Both the position numbers and the translations under genes were made by a program. This document shows, piece by piece, positions 1 to 8,577 of a stretch of DNA of 22,908 bases. Position 1 is the stretch's first letter; every line of letters starts with the position of its first letter. Below the pieces are notes generated by a model. The model did no database searches and had not been told where the DNA came from. It saw nothing but the letters and a program-made list of their open reading frames with translations. The stretch is from DASUMF01 sp040510575 (GTDB lineage Bacteria; Actinomycetota; Acidimicrobiia; IMCC26256; DASPTH01): positions 1-22,908 of the forward strand of contig JBEVIU010000100.1 of NCBI GenBank assembly GCA_040510575.1. The letters run 5' to 3'.

Positions 1-1098
1 GGCCAGCGCGAGCTGATCATCGGCGACCGCAAGACCGGCAAGACGACGGTCGCGATCGACACCATCCTCGCCCAGAAGGGCCAGGGAGTGAAGTGCATCT
101 ACGTGGCGGTCGGCCAGAAGGGCTCCACCGTCGCGCAGACCGTCGCCACGCTCGAGGAGCACGGGGCGATGGAGTACACGGTGGTCGTGAACGCGCCCGC
201 CGCCGACGAGGCCGTGTTCAAGTACCTCGCCCCCTACGGCGGGTGCGCGATGGGTCAGCACTGGATGGACAACGGCGACGCCGCGCTCGTGGTGTACGAC
301 GACCTCTCCAAGCAGGCCGAGTCGTACCGTCAGCTCTCGCTGCTGCTGCGACGCCCGCCGGGCCGCGAGGCGTACCCGGGCGACGTGTTCTACCTGCACA
401 GCCGTCTCCTCGAGCGCGCCGCGAAGTTGAGCGACGCCCTCGGCGGTGGCTCGCTCACCGCGCTCCCGGTCATCGAGACGAAGGCCGGCGACGTGTCGGC
501 CTACATCCCGACCAACGTGATCTCGATCACCGACGGCCAGATCTACCTGCAGGAAGCGCTGTTCCGCTCCGGTGTGCGCCCCGCCGTCGACGTGGGCATC
601 TCGGTGTCACGCGTGGGTGGTGCCGCGCAGATCCGCGCCATGCGCTCGGTGGCCGGCACGCTGAAGGTCGACCTCGCGCAGTTCCGCGACCTCGAGGCCT
701 TCGCCACGTTCTCCTCCGACCTCGACGCGGTGTCGAAGGCGCAGCTCGAGCGTGGCTACCGGTTGGTGGAGCTGCTGAAGCAGTCCCTCAACTCGCCGCT
801 CGCGGTGGAGCTGCAGGTGGTGTCGGTGTTCGCCGGTACCTCCGGCGCGCTCGACGACCTGCCCGTCACCCAAGTGCGGCGCTTCGAGCGTGAGCTGCAC
901 GAGTGGATGCAGGCGCGCTACTCGGGCCTGCTCGGCGAGATCCGCGACACCGGCAAGCTGCCCGAGGGCGACTCGATGAGCGTCGCGGTGCAGGAGTTCC
1001 ACGACCAGTTCGTGGCCTCGCTCGCGGTCGAGACCGAGACGGCCACCGAGCTCGCCGCGATCGCGACCGACGCCGCAGCGGCCGAAGCAGCGGAGTAG
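1..1098 (+). CDS. atpA: F1Fo ATP synthase subunit alpha (5' truncated)
   Basis: Alpha subunit of the F1 catalytic head on the cytoplasmic face of the membrane. It forms the alpha3beta3 hexamer and holds the non-catalytic nucleotide sites. The window opens inside the gene, in frame 1, at the GQRELIIGDRKTGKTT P-loop (nt 1-48; Walker A Lys at codon 14), so roughly the first 160 residues of a protein of about 510 are missing. The family signature PAVDVGISVSRVGGAAQ lies at nt 580-630, and its Arg (nt 610-612) matches the arginine that reaches into the neighbouring beta catalytic site. The C-terminal helical domain is complete and ends in an Ala/Glu-rich tail. It is first of four ATP synthase genes here; atpG follows after 7 bp, and the atpG ribosome site (GGAG, 1092-1095) sits in the last atpA codons. 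Identity is certain. Confidence 0.98.
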   Translation, partial: GQRELIIGDRKTGKTTVAIDTILAQKGQGVKCIYVAVGQKGSTVAQTVATLEEHGAMEYTVVVNAPAADEAVFKYLAPYGGCAMGQHWMDNGDAALVVYDDLSKQAESYRQLSLLLRRPPGREAYPGDVFYLHSRLLERAAKLSDALGGGSLTALPVIETKAGDVSAYIPTNVISITDGQIYLQEALFRSGVRPAVDVGISVSRVGGAAQIRAMRSVAGTLKVDLAQFRDLEAFATFSSDLDAVSKAQLERGYRLVELLKQSLNSPLAVELQVVSVFAGTSGALDDLPVTQVRRFERELHEWMQARYSGLLGEIRDTGKLPEGDSMSVAVQEFHDQFVASLAVETETATELAAIATDAAAAEAAE

Positions 1099-1105
1099 TT
1101 CGCCG

Positions 1106-2083
1106 ATGGCGGGTGGTCAGGAGCGCGTTCTTCGGCGGCGGATCAAGAGCATCCAGTCGACGCAGAAGATCACGCGCGCGCAGGAGCTGATCGCGGCGAG
1201 TCGCATCGCGCGCGCGCAGGCCACGGTGGCCGCCGCGCAGCCCTACAGCGAGACCATCTCGCAGGTGGTCAAGGACCTCGCGCTCAGCGGTGGCGGCAAC
1301 AGCCCGCTGCTCGTGCCGCGCGAGCAGATCCAACGGGTCGCGCACATCGTGATCGCGGGTGATCGCGGTCTGTGTGGTGCGTACAACTCGTCGGTGATCC
1401 GCTTGGCCGAGCGCTCGATCCTCGAGCAGCAGCGCCTCGGGCGCGACTACTCGTTGATCGTCGTCGGTCGCAAGGCCGAGGGCTACTTCCGCTACCGCGA
1501 CTACAAGATCGATGCCGCGTTCAGCGGATTCTCCGACCGTCCGACGTACGAGGACGCGCGTCGGGTGGGCTCGGCGGCCACCGAGGGTTTCCTCAGCGGG
1601 CACACCGACCTCGTGCAGGTCGTCTACACCCGCTTCGTCACCGTGGGCACCCAGGTCGTTGCCGAGGAGACGTTGATGCCGCTGTCGCGCGACGAGATCG
1701 TCGACCCGACCGGTGGTGGCGACGCCGGAGCGCCGCGTGCGGCGTACGAGTTCGAGCCGTCGACCGAAGGCATCCTCGACCTCCTGTTGCCGCGCTACGT
1801 CGACTCGCGTGTGTACGCGGCGCTGCTCAACGGCGCGGCGTCGGAACACGCGGCGCGCCAACGGGCGATGAAGTCGGCCACCGACAACGCGGAAGACCTC
1901 ATCACCACCTTGAGCCGCAAGATGAACCGCGCCCGTCAGGACTCGATCACCACCGAGATCATGGAGATCGTGAGCGGCGCCGAGGCGCTCCGCTCGAAGG
2001 CGGTGCGGGGCGACGACCTCCTCTCCGACACCATCGAAGGCCGTGAGTCCGACCTGTTCGTCGGCCGCACGTCCGACAACTGA
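1106..2083 (+). CDS. atpG: F1Fo ATP synthase subunit gamma
   Basis: Central rotor shaft of F1, coupling proton-driven c-ring rotation to catalysis in the alpha3beta3 head. The 325-aa product has both conserved ends that form the coiled-coil axle: the N-terminal IKSIQSTQKITRAQELIAAS and a C-terminal segment from AMKSATDNAEDLI through TTEIMEIVSGAEAL. It is longer than the E. coli subunit of about 287 aa. Part of the surplus is a Gly/Ala-rich insertion around PTGGGDAGAPRA before the C-terminal helix, a region where actinobacterial gamma subunits also carry extra residues. Gln in KITRAQEL, where E. coli has Met, matches mycobacterial gamma. ATG at 1106 follows GGAG with 10 bases between. The stop is 22 bp before atpD. 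Same operon as atpA, atpD and atpC. Confidence 0.97.
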   Translation: MAGGQERVLRRRIKSIQSTQKITRAQELIAASRIARAQATVAAAQPYSETISQVVKDLALSGGGNSPLLVPREQIQRVAHIVIAGDRGLCGAYNSSVIRLAERSILEQQRLGRDYSLIVVGRKAEGYFRYRDYKIDAAFSGFSDRPTYEDARRVGSAATEGFLSGHTDLVQVVYTRFVTVGTQVVAEETLMPLSRDEIVDPTGGGDAGAPRAAYEFEPSTEGILDLLLPRYVDSRVYAALLNGAASEHAARQRAMKSATDNAEDLITTLSRKMNRARQDSITTEIMEIVSGAEALRSKAVRGDDLLSDTIEGRESDLFVGRTSDN

Positions 2084-2105
2084 ACGACAACCAGGAGCCA
2101 TTGCG

Positions 2106-3554
<1,449 letters not shown>

Positions 3555-3556
3555 CG

Positions 3557-3949
3557 TTGCCTCTCGCGGTGCAGGTCGTCTCACCCGAACGCGTCCTCTA
3601 CGAGGGCGAAGCCGACATGGTCGTGTGCCGTCCTGCCGACGGTGACATCGCGTTCCTGCCCGGGCACGTGCCGTTCCTCGGCGCGCTGGGCGACGACCCG
3701 GTGCGCATCCTGCTGGTCGGCGGGGGCGAGCAGGCGTTCGCGGTGCACGGTGGGTTCGTGGAGATGAGCAACGACCGCGTGACCGTGCTCTCCGACCTCG
3801 CCGAGGCCAAAGAGCAGATCGACGTGCCGCGTGCGCAGCAGGCCAAGGCCCGCGCGGAGGAGGCGCTCGCTCGCGACGCCGACGACGCGGTCGCCCAGGC
3901 CGAGCTTGCCCGCGCGGAGGTCCGCATCCACGTCGCCACCGACCTCTGA
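3557..3949 (+). CDS. atpC: F1Fo ATP synthase subunit epsilon
   Basis: Epsilon subunit of the F1 central stalk, which binds gamma and the c-ring and modulates ATP hydrolysis. The 130-aa product has the beta-sandwich N-terminal domain (VQVVSPERVLYEGEADMVVCR, shown in parts here as VQVVSPERVLYEG, then PADGDIAFLPGHVPFLGAL) and an Ala/Glu/Arg-rich C-terminal helical region (KARAEEALARDADDAV). The start is a rare TTG at 3557, supported by AGGAG at 3544-3548 eight bases upstream and by the 2-bp gap from atpD, which suggests translational coupling. Last gene of the operon; the stop is followed 17 bp later by a large inverted repeat. Confidence 0.95.
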   Translation: MPLAVQVVSPERVLYEGEADMVVCRPADGDIAFLPGHVPFLGALGDDPVRILLVGGGEQAFAVHGGFVEMSNDRVTVLSDLAEAKEQIDVPRAQQAKARAEEALARDADDAVAQAELARAEVRIHVATDL

Positions 3950-3966
3950 TTGCCCCTTCTTCCAGC

Positions 3967-4014
3967 TTTTGGCGTACCCGGACCCACCTCTGCGGTGGTT
4001 CGGGGACGCCAAAA
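3967..4014. repeat. Large inverted repeat (hairpin) after the atp operon
   Basis: TTTTGGCGT (3967-3975) is matched perfectly by ACGCCAAAA (4006-4014). An inner stem CCACC (3984-3988) pairs with GGTGG (3994-3998) around the loop TCTGC, with imperfect C/G pairing between the two stems. It lies 17 bp after atpC and about 20 bp before the next gene. No T-tract follows on either strand, so it is not a classical intrinsic terminator. It could be a terminator of another kind, an mRNA 3'-end stabiliser, or an operator, since its right arm falls where a -35 box for the next gene would be. Confidence 0.7.
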
Positions 4015-4030
4015 CGGGGGGAGAGGTCGG

Positions 4031-4036
4031 TAGCGT
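4031..4036 (+). promoter_or_regulatory. Candidate -10 box TAGCGT
   Basis: TAGCGT fits the actinobacterial TANNNT -10 pattern. Seven bases separate it from the ATG at 4044, which would place the transcript start at or near that codon. If this promoter is used, the 4044 start would be favoured over the GTG at 4035, because the GTG overlaps the box. Confidence 0.35.
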
Positions 4037-4982
4037 GACCCGGATGTGCCGTCGGCTCGCCTCGTTCGCCGCGGCGACGATCCTCGTGCTCTCGGCCCTC
4101 TCCGCGCTCGCGGTCATCGCGTCCCCGGCCGCACACGCCGACGTCGACCTCGATCCCTACGAGGGGTTGGGCGTCTGGGTCGACGTGTTCGACTACGCGC
4201 CCCGGCTGCAATCAGCCGGAGCGACGCCCCGCGTGACGGTCGACTCGATCGACGACATGGCGAACCTGGGTGCGCGCACCCTCTACCTCCAGGTGGCGAA
4301 CCCCGACGACGCGCCGTCGAACCAGCTCACCGATCGCGTGCAACTGCGTGCGCTCGTCCGCCGGGCGCACGACCACGACCTCACGGTGGTCGCCTGGTTC
4401 CTGCCCTATGTGACCGACCTCGACGCCGACGACCAGTTCGTGCGCCAGCTCGTGCGCCTGCGAGTCGACGGCCAGGGCTTCGACGCCATCGCGCTCGACA
4501 TCGAGGACACGCGCGCGGTGCCCGATCTGGCGGAGCGCAACGACCGCGTCATCGAGCTGGCGCGCCGCGCTCGTGCGGTGATGGGCGACGACATGGCGCT
4601 CGGCGGCATCGTGTACCCCGCGGTGCAGCTCGACGTCGTGAACCCCACGCTCTGGCCGAATTTCCCGTACAAACGCCTCGCCGACTCGATCGACGTGTGG
4701 ATGCCGATGTCGTACTTCACGTTCCGCGACGAGGAGTCGGGCTACCGCGACGCCTTCCGCTACAGCGAGGAGAGCGTGACCCGACTGCGCAAGCACCTGG
4801 ACGACGACGATGCGACCGTGCACCTCGTCGGCGGCATCGCCGACCAGGTGACCACTGCCGATCTCGACGGCTTCCTGCGCGCCGCGCAACAGACCGACGC
4901 GATCGGATGGTCGCTCTACGACTACTCGACGACCTTCTCGACGGCGTGGCCGACGTTGCGGCGGGGCGCGTCGCGCGGGTGA
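4035..4982 (+). CDS. Secreted TIM-barrel glycosidase-like protein
   Basis: Predicted exported protein of about 312-315 aa. It begins with a Sec signal peptide: Arg-containing n-region, hydrophobic core ATILVLSALSALAVIA, and a signal peptidase I site at SPAAHA-D. The mature part looks like a (beta/alpha)8 barrel of the glycoside hydrolase-like kind: GLGVWVDVFDYAP, GARTLYLQVANPD, LTVVAWFLPYVTD, FDAIALDIEDTRAV, DSIDVWMPMSYFTF and a final IGWSLYDYS, each fitting a beta strand plus loop. Acidic residues of ALDIEDT sit at a strand end, where such enzymes keep catalytic acids, but substrate and activity cannot be read from sequence. Two starts are possible. GTG 4035 has GAGAGG (4021-4026) eight bases upstream; ATG 4044 fits a leaderless transcript. 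Both leave the signal peptide intact. Convergent with glpX, 18 bp between stops. Confidence 0.8.
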   Translation: MTRMCRRLASFAAATILVLSALSALAVIASPAAHADVDLDPYEGLGVWVDVFDYAPRLQSAGATPRVTVDSIDDMANLGARTLYLQVANPDDAPSNQLTDRVQLRALVRRAHDHDLTVVAWFLPYVTDLDADDQFVRQLVRLRVDGQGFDAIALDIEDTRAVPDLAERNDRVIELARRARAVMGDDMALGGIVYPAVQLDVVNPTLWPNFPYKRLADSIDVWMPMSYFTFRDEESGYRDAFRYSEESVTRLRKHLDDDDATVHLVGGIADQVTTADLDGFLRAAQQTDAIGWSLYDYSTTFSTAWPTLRRGASRG

Positions 4983-5000
4983 CGGCTCCGGACGTCGCGC

Positions 5001-5993
5001 TCAGTCGAACTTGAGGGCGGAGTACTGCATGAGCTTCTGCCACTTGTGGGTGGCCTCGATCTTGCGGATCGTGCCCGACTTCGAACGCATCACGAGTGAC
5101 TGCGTGCTCGCACCGTTGCCCCAGTAGCGGACTCCCTTGAGGAGGTCGCCGTTCGTGATGCCGGTGGCGGCGAAGAACACGTCGTCGCCCGACACCAACT
5201 CGTCGGTGGTGAGCACGTGGTCGAGGTCGTAGCCGGCGTCGAGGGCAGCGGTGCGCTCCTCGTCGTCGCGGGCGAAGAGGCGCCCGAAGATCGCGCCGCC
5301 GAGGCACTTCAACGCGCAGGCTGCGATCACGCCTTCGGGGGTGCCGCCGATGCCGAACAGGATGTCGGCACCGCTCTCGGGCCACGCCACCGCGATCGCG
5401 CCCGCGACGTCGCCGTCGGGGATCAAACGGATCCGAGCTCCCGCCTCGCGGCACTCGCGGATGATGTCCTCGTGGCGTGGCCGATCGAGGATGACGGCTG
5501 TGATGTCGTCGACGTCCTCGCCGAGCGCCTTGGCGACCGCTTCCAGATTGGCCTTCACCGGCGCGTCGAGGTCGATCACGTCGGCGGCGGCGGGACCGAC
5601 CGCGATCTTGTCCATGTCCACGCACGGGCCCGGGTCGTACATCGTGCCCCGCTCGGCGACGGCCAGGACCGCGATCGCGTTGTCGCGACCGAGCGACGTG
5701 AGCGTGGTGCCGTCGATCGGATCGACGGCGATGTCGCAGGCGGGACCGCCCGCGCCGATCTCCTCGCCGTTGAACAGCATCGGAGCTTCGTCCTTCTCGC
5801 CCTCACCGATGACGACCACGCCGTCCATCGACACCGAGTTCATGACGAGGCGCATCGCGTCGACGGCGGCGCCATCGGCAGCGTTCTTGTCGCCGCGGCC
5901 CATCCACCGGCCGGCCGCGAGGGCGGCGGCCTCGGTGACACGAGCGAGCTCCATCGCCAGGTTGCGATCCGGGGCTTGTGGTTGAGCTTCCAT
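5001..5993 (-). CDS. glpX: Class II fructose-1,6-bisphosphatase
   Basis: Hydrolyses fructose 1,6-bisphosphate to fructose 6-phosphate, the committing step of gluconeogenesis, in the cytoplasm and with a divalent metal. The 330-aa product has the family motifs GDKNAAD (34-40), VVIGEGEKDEAPM (to residue 72), DPIDGTT (91-97), the block RPRHEDIIRECREAGAR, IPDGDVAGAIA, and GIGGTPEGVIAACALKCLGG. These define the GlpX family, distinct from class I Fbp. ATG at 5993 has GGAG seven bases upstream on the minus strand, and a possible -10 TACGCT lies further up (complement of 6026-6031), giving a leader of about 25-30 nt. Most actinobacteria rely on this enzyme as their main fructose bisphosphatase. Its neighbours on both sides are unrelated, so it is probably transcribed alone. 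Confidence 0.96.
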   Translation of the reverse strand: MEAQPQAPDRNLAMELARVTEAAALAAGRWMGRGDKNAADGAAVDAMRLVMNSVSMDGVVVIGEGEKDEAPMLFNGEEIGAGGPACDIAVDPIDGTTLTSLGRDNAIAVLAVAERGTMYDPGPCVDMDKIAVGPAAADVIDLDAPVKANLEAVAKALGEDVDDITAVILDRPRHEDIIRECREAGARIRLIPDGDVAGAIAVAWPESGADILFGIGGTPEGVIAACALKCLGGAIFGRLFARDDEERTAALDAGYDLDHVLTTDELVSGDDVFFAATGITNGDLLKGVRYWGNGASTQSLVMRSKSGTIRKIEATHKWQKLMQYSALKFD

Positions 5994-6025
5994 TGCGCGC
6001 TCCGTTGGGGAGTTGGGTGCCCGGG

Positions 6026-6031
6026 AGCGTA
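6026..6031 (-). promoter_or_regulatory. Candidate -10 box for glpX (TACGCT)
   Basis: On the minus strand TACGCT fits TANNNT and lies 32 bases before the glpX ATG at 5993. This leaves room for the GGAG ribosome site, so glpX looks like a gene with a conventional leader. No clear -35 was identified. Confidence 0.3.
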
Positions 6032-6094
6032 CCCGCGAGCCTCCCGACGCATCGCCTGCAAGCGCCGTGCGACGGGGGTCGAAGGGCGGGCCCG

Positions 6095-6104
6095 TGCGAG
6101 ACTG
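6095..6104 (+). promoter_or_regulatory. TGCGAGACTG motif, candidate extended -10, before methyltransferase
   Basis: The 10-mer TGCGAGACTG contains a -10-like GAGACT (6098-6103) ending six bases before the ATG at 6110. The same 10-mer precedes the NUDIX and glycosyltransferase genes on the minus strand, and a one-base variant precedes the Nfu-type gene. The spacing fits a leaderless transcript. Confidence 0.4.
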
Positions 6105-6109
6105 CCGGC

Positions 6110-6727
6110 ATGGACCCACGGTTGCTCGCCGCCGCCCGCGCCGCGGTGGGCTTCATGCCCGACGACGAGGGCCTGGCGCTGTACGAGGCAGGGCTCGTCG
6201 GCGGTCGTTCCGGCCCCTTGCTCGAGATCGGCACGTATTGTGGCAAGTCGGCGCTGTACCTCGGAGCCGCGGCTCGCGAGACGGGCACCGTCCTCTACAC
6301 GGTCGATCACCACCGCGGCTCGGAGGAGAACCAGGCGGGCTGGGAGCACCACGACGAGCGTCTCGTCGACCCTCGCAGCGGACGCATGGACACGCTGCCG
6401 TTCTTCCGGCGCACGATCGAGGACGCCGGGCTGGAGGATGCCGTGGTCGCCGTCATCGGCAGCTCGCCGGTGGTGGCGGCGAACTGGGGAACGCCGCTCG
6501 GTCTCGTGTTCGTCGACGGCGGTCACGCGTTCGACGTGGCGCTCGCCGACTACGAGGGATGGTCGCGCTTCCTCGTGCCGGGCGGGGTCCTGGTGTTCCA
6601 CGACGTGTTCGAAGATCCGGCCGCCGGCGGCCAGGCGCCGTTCGAAGTGTGGCAACGCGCCGCAGCGTCTGCCGACTTCGTGGCCCACTCGACCACCGGC
6701 AGTCTGCGGGTGCTTCGGCGCGTGTGA
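6110..6727 (+). CDS. Class I SAM-dependent methyltransferase (Methyltransf_24-like)
   Basis: The 205-aa product has a Rossmann-type SAM fold. LLEIGTYCGKSALYL (from about residue 37) matches the glycine motif I. TVDHHRGSEENQAGW (from about 64) carries the acidic residue after strand 2. LVFVDGGHAFDVALADYEG and LVPGGVLVFHDVFE match the later core strands. The His-rich VDHHRG and the DGGH and FHD motifs resemble the Methyltransf_24 family. The substrate is unknown. ATG 6110 starts the protein a few residues before the conserved helix; there is no Shine-Dalgarno, but the TGCGAGACTG motif lies immediately upstream. The gene converges on the minus-strand cluster that ends with the toroid protein (33 bp between stops), so it may serve the same pathway. 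That link is inference. Confidence 0.85.
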   Translation: MDPRLLAAARAAVGFMPDDEGLALYEAGLVGGRSGPLLEIGTYCGKSALYLGAAARETGTVLYTVDHHRGSEENQAGWEHHDERLVDPRSGRMDTLPFFRRTIEDAGLEDAVVAVIGSSPVVAANWGTPLGLVFVDGGHAFDVALADYEGWSRFLVPGGVLVFHDVFEDPAAGGQAPFEVWQRAAASADFVAHSTTGSLRVLRRV

Positions 6728-6746
6728 CCCATCGCGCCGCGACGGG

Positions 6747-6778
6747 AGCACCCGTGTCGTTCAGCGGTCGCGGGTGCT
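6747..6778. repeat. Stem-loop between convergent genes
   Basis: AGCACCCG (6747-6754) and CGGGTGCT (6771-6778) form an 8-bp perfect stem with a 16-nt loop. The loop includes the stop codon of the minus-strand toroid gene. No T-tract follows on either strand. It may act as a bidirectional transcription end. Confidence 0.45.
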
Positions 6779-7861
6779 GCGCTCTCGTTCGATCTCGACG
6801 CCGGCCGCGACCAACTCGTCCGCGGTGAGCCCCTCGGGCAGGTGTTCGCCGCGGAACAGTCCGGCACGCGGGCCGGAGCCGCTCAGGGCATCGGCCGCGA
6901 GCACGACTGCGGCGGAGTTCCAGGTGGGATGCTCCTTGGGGTAGTGCTCGCCCTCTGCCTCGAAGCGCTCGGCATCGAAGTTGGCGCCCGTCCAGTACCC
7001 GCCCGACTCGCTGCGCAGGAACTGCACGCTCCCGTACAGCCTGCGAGCTTGCGCGTCGTTGCCGATCGCGTCGAGCGCCATCACGAGCTCGCACGTCTCG
7101 GCCGCGGTGATCCACGGGGCGTCCGACACGCATCGCACCCCCCGGCTCTCGACCACGAAGGTGCCGTAGCCGTCGACGATGCGCGCCTGCGCCGGTCGGC
7201 CGCGGAGCACACCACCCAGGATCGGGTAGTACCAGTCCATCGCCCAGCGATGCTTCTCGAGGAACACGTCGGGTCGGTGCGCGACCGCGGTGGCGAGCGC
7301 GCCCAACGAGAGCTCCCAGTCGGGACGTTCGTAGCCGAGCTGCTCCGCAACCGCGATTGCGCACTTGAGTGACAGGTGGATGCTCGACGAGCCGGTGAGG
7401 AGCGCGCCGTCGTCGGGGTCGTCACCCCGCCACGCGATCTCGCCGGTCTCGCGCTGGAAGTCGAGCGCGAAGTCGATGGCGCCCTCGATCATCGGCCACT
7501 GGCGGCGCAGGTAGGGGAGGTCGTCGGTGGACAGGTAGTGGTGCCACGCGCCGGTGGCGACGTAGCACGTGACGTTCGTGTCGAGCGTCGGGTCCTCGAC
7601 CTCCTCGCCGAGGTAGTACGCGTGCCAGCTGCCGTCGTGGCGCTGCTTCGACGCGAGCCACTCGTACGCGCCGCGCGACGCATCGTGATGACCGCCGACG
7701 TCGAGCGCCATCGCGGCCTCGACCAGGTTCCACGGGTCGGTGTGCCCACCGGGCGTCCACGGGATGTTGCCGCTCGGCAGCTGCACGCTCGCGATCGCCG
7801 CGACCGTGTCGGCGATCTGTGCCTCCGAGATGACCCCAGGGACCGCGGGAAGTGGCTTCAC
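6761..7861 (-). CDS. (alpha/alpha) toroid protein of unknown function, often labelled prenyltransferase
   Basis: A 366-aa soluble protein without signal or membrane segments, made of repeated helical hairpins. Near the N-terminus are SVQLPSGNIPWTPGGHTDPWN and LASKQRHDGSWHAYYLG, each pairing a Gln- or Trp-containing helix with a Gly-rich turn. Then come LDTNVTCYVATGAWHHYL, LRRQWPMIEGAIDFALDFQ, LLTGSSSIHLSLKCAIAVAE, CVSDAPWITAAETCELVMAL, and a C-terminal GGYWTGANFDAE with HPTWNSAAVVLAADAL. This is an (alpha/alpha) barrel as in terpene cyclases, prenyltransferase beta subunits and six-hairpin glycosidases. The terpene-cyclase DxDD motif is absent, and the WPMIEGAIDFALDFQ stretch looks more glycosidase-like. 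The start is GTG 7861, overlapping the methyltransferase stop (GTGA). Last gene of a coupled three-gene run. Function not assignable. Confidence 0.75.
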   Translation of the reverse strand: MKPLPAVPGVISEAQIADTVAAIASVQLPSGNIPWTPGGHTDPWNLVEAAMALDVGGHHDASRGAYEWLASKQRHDGSWHAYYLGEEVEDPTLDTNVTCYVATGAWHHYLSTDDLPYLRRQWPMIEGAIDFALDFQRETGEIAWRGDDPDDGALLTGSSSIHLSLKCAIAVAEQLGYERPDWELSLGALATAVAHRPDVFLEKHRWAMDWYYPILGGVLRGRPAQARIVDGYGTFVVESRGVRCVSDAPWITAAETCELVMALDAIGNDAQARRLYGSVQFLRSESGGYWTGANFDAERFEAEGEHYPKEHPTWNSAAVVLAADALSGSGPRAGLFRGEHLPEGLTADELVAAGVEIERERSTRDR

Positions 7862-8577
7862 GGCCCCACCTTCTCGGTGTAGACGACCAGGCTCTTGCCG
7901 AGCACCGGGTTGAGCACGCGGTCAACGGAGTCGACCCAACGCGGCTGGCGCATGATCTGCCACGTGAGGAAGTCCTTGTACTTCTGCACCGGCCACGAGC
8001 CCTCGGCGTCGTGCACACCGACCGCGCAGCGCAGCCACCAGTACGGCGAGTGCAGCGCGTGGGCGTGATGCGAGTCGCGGACGACGAGGCCACCGCGCTC
8101 GAGCTTCTGCTCGAGGTCGCGCTGGCGGTAGATCCGGATGTGACCGCCCTCGCCGCTGTGGTACTCCGTGTCGAGCGCCCAACAGACGCGTTCGGGGAAG
8201 CGGGTGGGCACCGTGACCGCGAGCTTCCCGCCCGGCTTGAGGATGCGGTTGAGCTCGACGATCGCACGCTCGTCGGCCCAGATGTGCTCGAGCACCTCCG
8301 ACGCGATCACGCGGTCGAACGACGCGTCAGGGAAGGGCAACGCGAGCGCGTCGCCGTGCACCGCGCCGCCTGGCGGCGAGGCCGGGAGATGGCCGTCGGC
8401 GACCATGAGCCGTTGGAGCCGCAACAGCTCCTGCACCACGTCGGGGTCGGCGTCGAGGGCGACGACGGTCGCGCCGCGCCGCATCGCCTCGTACGAGTGC
8501 CGGCCGCCACCGCAGCCGAGATCGAGCAGGCGTTGGCCCGTCCGGAGATCGAGTCGATCGAAGTCGACTGTGAGCAC
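7858..8577 (-). CDS. Class I SAM-dependent methyltransferase (UbiE/Methyltransf_11 type)
   Basis: The 239-aa product begins almost directly with SAM motif I, LLDLGCGGGRHS (17-28), then VVALDADPD with the ribose-binding acid, GDALALPFPDASFDRV, SEVLEHI and LKPGGKLAVTVP, which is the full Methyltransf_11 core. The C-terminal third (HIRIYRQRDLEQKLERGG to QIMRQPRWVDSVDRVLN) is a substrate-side extension. The start is GTG 8577, whose G is the last base of the TAG stop of the glycosyltransferase upstream (TAGTG). The open frame reads further upstream but only through the glycosyltransferase gene. Its own stop overlaps the toroid gene start by four bases. This tight coupling suggests the three products work in one pathway. 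The acceptor is unknown. Confidence 0.85.
   Translation of the reverse strand: MLTVDFDRLDLRTGQRLLDLGCGGGRHSYEAMRRGATVVALDADPDVVQELLRLQRLMVADGHLPASPPGGAVHGDALALPFPDASFDRVIASEVLEHIWADERAIVELNRILKPGGKLAVTVPTRFPERVCWALDTEYHSGEGGHIRIYRQRDLEQKLERGGLVVRDSHHAHALHSPYWWLRCAVGVHDAEGSWPVQKYKDFLTWQIMRQPRWVDSVDRVLNPVLGKSLVVYTEKVGP

Noticed and set aside
2043..2105. Upstream extension of atpD from an ATG at 2043
   Set aside because: It overlaps the end of atpG and encodes residues foreign to the family. The ATG at 2106 has a good ribosome site.
3967..4014. Confident intrinsic terminator call
   Set aside because: There is no T-tract after the stem on either strand, so it is recorded as an inverted repeat.
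5217..6944. Plus-strand open frame of 575 codons opposite glpX and through the methyltransferase
   Set aside because: Antisense to glpX and out of frame in the methyltransferase. Composition is that of a shadow frame.
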